Both the position numbers and the translations under genes were made by a program. From NCBI RefSeq assembly GCF_030345075.1, contig NZ_CP128361.1, positions 4,464,001 through 4,528,000 of the forward strand: a DNA stretch of 64,000 nucleotides. The letters are read 5' to 3'. The DNA comes from Solwaraspora sp. WMMA2065 (GTDB taxonomy: Bacteria; Actinomycetota; Actinomycetes; Mycobacteriales; Micromonosporaceae). This document shows, piece after piece, positions 26,630 to 32,735 of the stretch. Below the pieces are notes generated by a model. It saw only the letters and a list, made by a program, of their open reading frames with translations, searched no databases and was not told the origin of the DNA. Within the stretch, counting starts at the first letter, position 1; each line of letters starts with the position of its first letter.

Positions 26630-26876
26630 AATGAGTTCTGGGAGTGAGCCATCCGGCAAACTCCTGGTGGGTAGGTAGCCGCCAGCCGGTGAGCACTCCG
26701 GGTTCCTGGACGTCGAGTCCTGACGAAAGATCGTGCCCCGGCTGGTCGGTGTGGAGAGTTGATCGCTGATGGGATGTCGTGCCCGCCCGGTCGCGGCGTG
26801 AGCACTGCTTCATTAGGTCGCTGATGGTTCTCCTCCTGGCTACCAGCGGTGATCGACTCAATAGGCGGGAGAGACG
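26630..26876 (+). ncRNA. Predicted bridge RNA of the IS110 element
   Basis: The leader before the transposase contains, in the order known for IS621-type bridge RNAs, four short guides. Left target: GGTTCCT (26701-26707; site GGTGCCT, 6 of 7). Right target: TGACGAAAG (26721-26729; pairs with CTTTCGTCA 9 of 9 at copy 1, CTTTCGGGA 7 of 9 here). Left donor: TGGGATGTC (26770-26778; identical to the right end at 28122-28130). Right donor: TTCATTAG (26809-26816; pairs with left end CTAATGAG 7 of 8). A GGAC/GTCC hairpin (26708-26720) separates the target guides. The folding and RNA ends are not determined. Confidence 0.7.
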
Positions 26877-28109
26877 TTGCTGTTCATAGGAGATGACTGG
26901 GCGGAGGACCACCACGACGTCGAGCTCATGGACGCCTCCGGCCGCAGGCTGGCCAAGGCGAGGCTGCCCGAGGGCATCGCCGGCATCACCAGGCTCCACG
27001 CGATGATCGGCACGGCGCTCGGCGACGACATCGACGCCGACGCTGCTGCTGCTCAGGTGAAGATCGGTATCGAGACCGATCGGGGCCCGTGGGTGCAGGC
27101 GCTGGTCGCCGCCGGGTACACGGTGTACCCGGTCAACCCGTTGCAGGCGGCCCGCTACCGGGAACGTCTGGCGGTGTCCCGGGCCAAGAGCGACGCCGCC
27201 GACGCGCACATGCTGGCCGACATGGTGCGCACCGACTCGCACCAACTGAGCCCGATGGCCGGAGACTCGGCGGACGCCGAGGCGGTCAAGGTCGTCACCC
27301 GGATGCACAAGACGCTGATCTGGGAACGCACCCGTGCTGTGCAGCGGCTGCGGCACGCGCTGCGGGAGTACTTCCCTGCGGCGTTGGAGGCGTTCGAGGA
27401 CCTCGACGCCGCTGACACCCTGCAACTCCTCGCGAAGGCCCCTGATCCGGCCAGCGCCGCCCGGCTGAGTATCAGCCAGATCAGCGCCGCTCTCAAACGG
27501 GCCCGGCGCCGTGACGTCGCGGCCAAGGCCGCGTCGATCCAGGCGGTGCTGCGTGCCGAGCACCTCGGCCAGCCGGCCGTGGTCACCACCGCCTACGCCG
27601 CGTCGGTGCGCGCCCTGGTCGCCCTGCTGGTCACTCTCAACGAGCAGGTCAAGGCCCTGCAAGGGCAGGTGGAGGACCATTTTGGCCGGCACCCGGACGC
27701 TGAGATCATCCTGTCCCAGCCCGGACTGGGTGCCGTCCTCGGCGCCCGGGTGCTCGCCGAGTTCGGTGACGACCACGACCGCTACGCCACCGCGAAGGCC
27801 CGGAAGAACTACGCCGCGACCAGCCCGATCACCCGCGCGTCCGGGAAGAAGAGGACCGTCGCGGCCCGGTTCGTCCACAACGACCGGCTCATCGACGCCC
27901 TGATGACCCAGGCGTTCTCCGCGTTGAAGGCCTCGCCGGGTGCCCGCGCCTACTACGACCGGCAACGTGCCCGCGGCGCCAGCTACAACGCCGCGCTGCG
28001 CCAACTCGCCAACCGGCTCGTCGGCATCCTGCACGGATGCCTGAAGACCGGCACCGTCTACGACGAGGCGACCGCGTGGTCGCATCACCTCAGCAAGGCT
28101 GCTGCTTGA
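26877..28109 (+). CDS. IS110-family transposase, copy 2
   Basis: Same 410-residue protein as copy 1 (18959-20191), from the TTG at 26877 with a GGGAGAG ribosome site. DEDD residues and the C-terminal serine domain are intact. Only 20 bases separate its stop from the right end, so the noncoding information of the element lies upstream, as in the IS110 (not IS1111) subgroup. Confidence 0.93.
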   Translation: MLFIGDDWAEDHHDVELMDASGRRLAKARLPEGIAGITRLHAMIGTALGDDIDADAAAAQVKIGIETDRGPWVQALVAAGYTVYPVNPLQAARYRERLAVSRAKSDAADAHMLADMVRTDSHQLSPMAGDSADAEAVKVVTRMHKTLIWERTRAVQRLRHALREYFPAALEAFEDLDAADTLQLLAKAPDPASAARLSISQISAALKRARRRDVAAKAASIQAVLRAEHLGQPAVVTTAYAASVRALVALLVTLNEQVKALQGQVEDHFGRHPDAEIILSQPGLGAVLGARVLAEFGDDHDRYATAKARKNYAATSPITRASGKKRTVAARFVHNDRLIDALMTQAFSALKASPGARAYYDRQRARGASYNAALRQLANRLVGILHGCLKTGTVYDEATAWSHHLSKAAA

Positions 28110-28435
28110 CATTCAAGCTCCTGGGATGTCTTTCGGGATGTCGCGCACGGCGATGCCGACCGACAGCCCGTCGTCGAGGACCGACGGGTCGCAGGAGTGG
28201 TTGATCAGGAAGGCGCCCTGGCAGGGGGTGAGGTGGCGGCCATCGGCCCGGCGGAAGCCGAACTCGGCCAGCCATGCCAGCACCGGCAGCGGTGTCTCGT
28301 CGCCGCTGCCGGCCGGCAGCACCCTGCAGCGGGGGCATGGCCACCACACGGCCGTGCCGGCGGGGATGTCGCGCAGGGCGATGACCCCCACGCCGTGGAT
28401 CTTGCTGAAGCCGGGGTGTAACGCGGTATGCAGCA

Positions 28436-29683
28436 TCAGACCAGCTCCAGGATGTCGGTCAGCTCGTTCTCGACCGCGGCGACCGCCTCGGCGGTGTGGC
28501 CCGAGACGAGGTAGCGCCACTTACCGTCGACCTTGAGGGTGTCCACGAGCAGGGTCGCGCGGGCCGGTGCGGCGCGCTCGGCGAGGCCGGCGTGCGCCAG
28601 CGCCTTGACCGCCCGGTGGAAGTCCAGCCGGTTCGTGCCGGGCCGGACGTCGGCCCGCCAGTGCACGGCGGCCTGCGCGGGTCCGGGGTGCAGCCGCCGG
28701 GCGAGCTCTTCGAGGTAGGTGCCGCCGGTGCGGCGTACGTTGGCTTCGGTCACGACGAACCCGCCGGGGTGGACACCGGCGTCGACGTCGGCGTACCCGC
28801 GGAAGCCGTGTCGGTGCAGCCACCCTCCGATACGGTGGGCGGCCTCGACGACCTGCGGTTCGGCCGTCACCGCCGGGGTGACCATCCCCGTCCACGCGTT
28901 GTCGCGGGTGCGCTGGTCACAGGTGTAGAAGGCGTGCACGCCAGCGCCGTCCAGGAACAGCTCGATGCTCGGCACCGCCGTGAACGCCATCCGCTCCTCG
29001 TAGACCCAGCCGCACCGGCGGGCGGGGGCCTCGGCGACGGAGCGTCGGATCTGATGCGGTACGAGGTCGATGTCGGCGGCGGTGACCTCGAAGGTGCCGT
29101 GGCCGTTGGAGGACCGGTTCACCTTGACGATGGCGCGTTCACGGGTGTGCAGGAATCGGGTCAACTGCTCGGCGAGGTCGGCTGGGGCGTAGGCGTGACC
29201 GCCGTCGGCGACGGGCAGGCCCATTTCGGTGGCGATCTCGCGGAACCCGGCCTTGGTGTTGATCCGCCGGATGGCGGTCAGCGTGCGTTCCTCGGGCAGG
29301 CTCGGGTAGTCCGCCAGGCGCAGGCGGCGGCTGCGGGCGAAATCGACGACGCGGGCGTCGACGACGAACGGCGCCAGCTGCGGGCGGGCGGTGACGGTGG
29401 GGGTGGCGTCGAGCGCGGCGACCACGTCGAGCGGGTGGCCGGGAAACAGCGCGGAGGGCGCCACGACGTCCACCGTGTCGGCGGGGACGTCCACGACGGA
29501 CGCGACGTAGTCGCGAAACGCCGGATCGCACGGTGCCAGAGCCACCACGCAGTCGCCCGGTTCGGCCTGCCACAGTTTGCGCGGGGTGACCACAGCCATC
29601 GCCCTGGCGTAGGAGGCCGGCGGGCAGTCGATCATGACGTCATTGACCAGGTTCGCCATGATGGTGCGCGGTTCGCGGGCCAT
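28436..29683 (-). CDS. ATP-grasp peptide ligase (PGM1-like)
   Basis: Encodes 415 residues from the ATG at 29683, three bases after the methyltransferase stop, with GGAGGTG ribosome site. The ATP-grasp features are: lid-strand Lys in RAIVKVNRSSNGHGTFEV, the adenine-side segment GWVYEERMAF with metal-binding region, and YADVDAGVHPGGFVVTEANVRRTGGTY, where the DxD and ExN residues bind Mg-ATP. The N-terminus (ANLVNDVMIDCPPASYARAM) resembles PGM1-related ligases, which join an amino acid or guanidino-type starter to a peptide via acyl phosphate. The substrate here is unknown; beta-lysine from the neighbouring KamA or a SET-modified peptide is possible. Confidence 0.82.
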   Translation of the reverse strand: MAREPRTIMANLVNDVMIDCPPASYARAMAVVTPRKLWQAEPGDCVVALAPCDPAFRDYVASVVDVPADTVDVVAPSALFPGHPLDVVAALDATPTVTARPQLAPFVVDARVVDFARSRRLRLADYPSLPEERTLTAIRRINTKAGFREIATEMGLPVADGGHAYAPADLAEQLTRFLHTRERAIVKVNRSSNGHGTFEVTAADIDLVPHQIRRSVAEAPARRCGWVYEERMAFTAVPSIELFLDGAGVHAFYTCDQRTRDNAWTGMVTPAVTAEPQVVEAAHRIGGWLHRHGFRGYADVDAGVHPGGFVVTEANVRRTGGTYLEELARRLHPGPAQAAVHWRADVRPGTNRLDFHRAVKALAHAGLAERAAPARATLLVDTLKVDGKWRYLVSGHTAEAVAAVENELTDILELV

Positions 29684-29686
29684 CGC

Positions 29687-30418
29687 TCACACCTCCAGCG
29701 GGCGGGTCGCGGCGAGGATCACGTGACCGGCCAGTGCCCAGCACACGTCGACGTCGGTGAAGCCGGCGGCCGAGAGCCAGCCGATGTGGTCGGCCAGCCG
29801 GGCGGGCCGGTCAGCCGGATCCGGGTGGCGGTAGAGGTTCCAGCGGGCCTGCCGGAACGCGGTCAGGCCCGCGTCGGATCCGTACAGGGTCAGGGACTGC
29901 TCCTCGACGGCGGCCTCCCACTGCCTCGCGGCCAGCTCGTGGGAGGCCGCCGTCGCCGGCAGCACCAGGTCGCACTGGACGTAGACGCCACCGGGCCGGA
30001 GCAGACCGCGCACCGACCGCAGCAGCGACCGCTTCTGGCCGTCGTCGAGGTGGTGCACCGCGAGGGAGGTCACCACGGCGCCGTAGGCCCCGGTGCGCCA
30101 CTGCGTACCGGCCAGGTCGGCGTGGCAGAAGCGGATCCGGTCGCCGTACGCCTTGAGCCGCTGCCGCGCGGCGTCGATCATCGCGGCCGAGGCGTCGACG
30201 GCGGTCACCGAGCGGTCCGGCTCGGCGGCGAGGATGGCATCGGTGAGGATCCCGCCGCCGCAGCCGAGTTCGAGCACCGCGGCATCGGGCAGGTGCGCCA
30301 GCAGGGCGCAGATCGCTTTCACCTGTTCGTCCCGTCGCGGCACGAACACGTCGCCGAACCGCAGGAACAGGTCGGTCTCGGCGTCCTGCCAGTGCGGGGA
30401 CGGATCTTCGAAGGTCAC
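29687..30418 (-). CDS. Class I SAM-dependent methyltransferase
   Basis: Encodes 243 residues. The GTG at 30418 overlaps the previous stop (GTGA) and has GGAGG five bases upstream. Motif I is VLELGCGGGILTDAIL (residues 48-63), motif II SVTAVDASAAMIDAA, then RFCHADLAGTQW, GAVVTSLAVHHLDD and GLLRPGGVYVQCDLV. This is the small-molecule methyltransferase type (UbiE/Methyltransf_25). Target could be O, N or C of the cluster product. No transmembrane part. It is in the middle of an overlapping gene string, so it belongs to the pathway. Confidence 0.87.
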   Translation of the reverse strand: MTFEDPSPHWQDAETDLFLRFGDVFVPRRDEQVKAICALLAHLPDAAVLELGCGGGILTDAILAAEPDRSVTAVDASAAMIDAARQRLKAYGDRIRFCHADLAGTQWRTGAYGAVVTSLAVHHLDDGQKRSLLRSVRGLLRPGGVYVQCDLVLPATAASHELAARQWEAAVEEQSLTLYGSDAGLTAFRQARWNLYRHPDPADRPARLADHIGWLSAAGFTDVDVCWALAGHVILAATRPLEV

Positions 30419-31521
30419 TGTTCCTCCATGGGTTCGAGAACTCCTTGTCGGTGCAGCCAGCCGGCGAGTGCTTCGGCTCCCGGTTCGACCTCGGCGAGCG
30501 CGGCGGTGCGGGGGGCGTGGAGCCAGTCGAGCGGGGTGCGGGCGGGCAGGTGCCGGATCGCGCCCAGGGCGGACACCAGCACCGCGTCGCCGGTGTATGC
30601 CCACACCAGCGGTACGTTCAGCCGCCACCGGAACCTGCCGCCCGCCGGTCCCTCCGCCGTGGCGGCAGCCGGTGCGGGGCGCATACCGGCTGCCGACAGC
30701 CGGCAAAGCAGGGCCGCGTCCGATGCGGTGGTGCCGACGTGGCGGCGGTAGTCGGTCATGAACTCGGCCGGCACCGGACCGTGCAGCCGGTCGCCCCACA
30801 GCGGCTGCACGGGCTCCGGGTCCAGCCCGCCCTGGTAGGCGGCGATGTTGAGCGCCAGCGCTGGGCCGTGGGTGCGGGCCACATGCCAGGTCCCGGCCGC
30901 CCAGGCGAAGCCCTCACCTGCGGCGGCGGTCATCGACCGGGCCGCGCCGAGCACGTGCCGCGGATCCAGCTCCGGCAGGTACTCCTCCCTGGTCGCGGTG
31001 CCCTCAGCGGCGGCGATGCGGCGTGCTGTGTCCTGCAGCGGCCAGCCCTGGACGGGCCAGAAGTGCATGGTCTTGGACCCGGACAGGACCAGATGCAGGT
31101 TGGAGCACGCTTCCCGGTGCACGCCGCCGGGGGTGCACTCGTAGTCGCCGAAGAAGATCTCCGACTCCACGGCGCCGCTAGGCAGCCCCTGCTCGGCCAG
31201 GACGGGTGCGTAGGCCTGCACGACGGTCTCGAACAGTGCCCGGTGGTGGAGCTGGGCGTCGCGAGCCCATGCGAAGTACCCGCCCGTGCTGCTGTCCAGT
31301 CCGGCGCTCCACGGGAGCCGGCCCGTCCCGCGGTGGTCGGGCCAGTGCCGCGTCGGCACAGGCCGCCCGTCGAGGAACAGCTTCGCCGCGTCGTCGTCGG
31401 CCGCCGCGAGCGCGTCGCCCAGCGCCTGCCACACGGTCGGGGCGTTCAGCGCGGGCAGGGTCCACCGGACCGGACGGCAGGCGAAGCCGTCCACGGGGTC
31501 GCCGAGGTGCAGGCCGGTCAT
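30415..31521 (-). CDS. JmjC/cupin-8-like Fe(II) oxygenase
   Basis: Encodes 368 residues; the ATG at 31521 overlaps the KamA stop (ATGA). The facial triad is visible: His135 and Glu137 in PGGVHREACSNLHLVLSG, and a distal His213 in AAGTWHVARTHGPAL, on the usual double-stranded beta-helix spacing; Lys in SGSKTMHFWP is typical of 2-oxoglutarate binding in JmjC enzymes. The C-terminal 110 residues are a winged-helix-like tail as in bacterial ribosomal oxygenases. It probably hydroxylates a lysine-type residue or the cluster intermediate; the substrate is inferred from context only. Confidence 0.78.
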   Translation of the reverse strand: MTGLHLGDPVDGFACRPVRWTLPALNAPTVWQALGDALAAADDDAAKLFLDGRPVPTRHWPDHRGTGRLPWSAGLDSSTGGYFAWARDAQLHHRALFETVVQAYAPVLAEQGLPSGAVESEIFFGDYECTPGGVHREACSNLHLVLSGSKTMHFWPVQGWPLQDTARRIAAAEGTATREEYLPELDPRHVLGAARSMTAAAGEGFAWAAGTWHVARTHGPALALNIAAYQGGLDPEPVQPLWGDRLHGPVPAEFMTDYRRHVGTTASDAALLCRLSAAGMRPAPAAATAEGPAGGRFRWRLNVPLVWAYTGDAVLVSALGAIRHLPARTPLDWLHAPRTAALAEVEPGAEALAGWLHRQGVLEPMEEQ

Positions 31522-32594
31522 GCCTGTGCCGCTGGCGGGAAATCGGCTTCGGCGGCGGCCGGACCGTACCGGTGCACGACGCCTTGCGGGTCGATGACCA
31601 GGTAACCGAGCTCGTCACGTTCGAGGTAGCCAGCGGCGATGGGCACCTTTCCGTGGCCGCCGGGGATGTCGAGCACGTACGTCGGCTGACACAGGCCCGA
31701 CACCGGGCCGCGCAGCCGGCGCACCAGTTCCTGGCCGGCGGCCACGCTAGTGCGGAAGTGGCCCGTGCCGGGTGCGAGGTCGCCCTGGTGCAGGTAGTAG
31801 GGCTTGACCCGCAGCCGCACCAGCTCACGGAACAGCTCCTCCAGCGCCTCGACGGAGTCGTTGACGCCTTTGAGCAGCACGGTCTGGCTCAGCAGCGGGA
31901 ACCCGCCGTCTGCGAGGTCGGCCAGCGCGCCCCGGGCCTTCGGGCCGAGTTCCTGCCGGTGGTTGCAGTGCACCACGATCCACACCGGCGTGTCGGTCCG
32001 CAACGCCTGCCGCAGGTCCGCGGTCACCAGCTCGGGAGCCACTACCGGCACCCGGGTGTGGATGCGCACCACCCCGACGTGCGGGATGCGGTCCAGCTCG
32101 CCGACGATCCGTTCGAGCCGGCGCGCCGACAGCATGAGCGGATCACCGCCGGTGAGGATGACCTCCCAGATCTCGGGGTGGGACCGGATGTAGTCCAGTG
32201 CGGCGGCCAGCTCGCTCTCACCGAGCAGCCCTTGCCCTGGCCCGACCATCTCGCGCCGGAAGCAGAATCTGCAGTACACCGGGCACAGGTGCAGCGGTTT
32301 GAGCAGGACTCGGTCGCGGTAGCGGTGGGTGATGCCCGGCACCGGCGTGAACCGGGCGTCGCCGATCGGGTCGGGCGACTCCTCCGGGGTCGCGGCCAGC
32401 TCGAGCACGCTCGGCACGAACTGGGCCGCGATCGGGTCGTCCGGCCGGTGTGAGATCAGCTCCTGCATCGCCGGGGTGACACTGATGGCGTACCTGTGTG
32501 CGACGGCCTCGACCTCAGCCGCCTTCTGGGCGTTCAGCAGGCCCGCCTCGGCCAGGCCCGGCACCGTCCGGATCGTCCGCGACCGGTTCCTCAT
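31518..32594 (-). CDS. kamA: KamA-family radical SAM aminomutase
   Basis: Encodes 358 residues from the ATG at 32594, preceded by GGAGG at 7 bases; two upstream ATGs lack such a site. The radical SAM cluster is Cys104-x3-Cys108-x2-Cys111 in LHLCPVYCRFCFRREMVG. It continues with WEVILTGGDPLMLSARRL, VVRIHTRVPVVAPELV and KPYYLHQGDLAPGTGHFRT, all hallmarks of lysine 2,3-aminomutase, including the PLP-lysine region near the C-terminus (DIPGGHGKVPI). It interconverts alpha- and beta-lysine or a related amino acid using SAM, a 4Fe-4S cluster and PLP. It is the first gene of the leftward operon and probably supplies a beta-amino acid building block. Confidence 0.88.
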   Translation of the reverse strand: MRNRSRTIRTVPGLAEAGLLNAQKAAEVEAVAHRYAISVTPAMQELISHRPDDPIAAQFVPSVLELAATPEESPDPIGDARFTPVPGITHRYRDRVLLKPLHLCPVYCRFCFRREMVGPGQGLLGESELAAALDYIRSHPEIWEVILTGGDPLMLSARRLERIVGELDRIPHVGVVRIHTRVPVVAPELVTADLRQALRTDTPVWIVVHCNHRQELGPKARGALADLADGGFPLLSQTVLLKGVNDSVEALEELFRELVRLRVKPYYLHQGDLAPGTGHFRTSVAAGQELVRRLRGPVSGLCQPTYVLDIPGGHGKVPIAAGYLERDELGYLVIDPQGVVHRYGPAAAEADFPPAAQA

Positions 32595-32735
32595 CGACAA
32601 CCTCCGTAGTCCGACCGGGGCCATGCAACCACCGAATCCCGCCCCGCAGCCCGCAGTCGGTACGAGCCCGGACAACCTCGGACGTCATTGATCGACGGAT
32701 GCCGCTACGGTGGGATCGGCAAGGAGGGGACGCCG

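Larger units (their letters stand above)
26628..28129 (+). mobile_element. IS110-family element, copy 2 (inside the SET gene)
   Basis: 1502 bp, CT core at 26628-26629 and 28130-28131. Identical to copy 1 over its length, inverted relative to it. Sequence identity and clean target joins mean both insertions are recent. The restored site GGTGC-CT-TTCGGGATG shares C-CT-TTCG with the copy 1 site GTGATC-CT-TTCGTCAA. Confidence 0.92.
26386..28436 (-). pseudogene. SET-domain protein gene interrupted by IS110 copy 2
   Basis: The ATG at 28436 overlaps the ATP-grasp stop (TGATG). The 5' part reads GVGVIALRDIPAGTAVWWP, a CPRC pair, then FLINHSCDPSVLDDG (the NHSC SET motif) to VRDIPK. After the element the frame resumes GTEATCDYRGFRFEDPW (ExTxDY motif) and CRCGSAACAG (post-SET cysteines), ending at 26386. 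Removing the 1502-bp element restores VRDIPKGTEATCDY. SET proteins transfer methyl from SAM to lysine side chains. The intact product would have about 182 residues. Disruption probably silences or alters the cluster and may be polar on the 590-residue gene. Confidence 0.85.

Noticed and set aside
18937-28131. Composite transposon bounded by the two IS110 copies
   Set aside because: Each copy independently disrupts a gene whose halves are still adjacent, so the DNA between them was not moved as cargo.
28496-30751. 751-residue forward frame over the ATP-grasp and methyltransferase genes
   Set aside because: High-GC antisense frame with low-complexity Gly/Val/Asp composition; the reverse genes have clear motifs.
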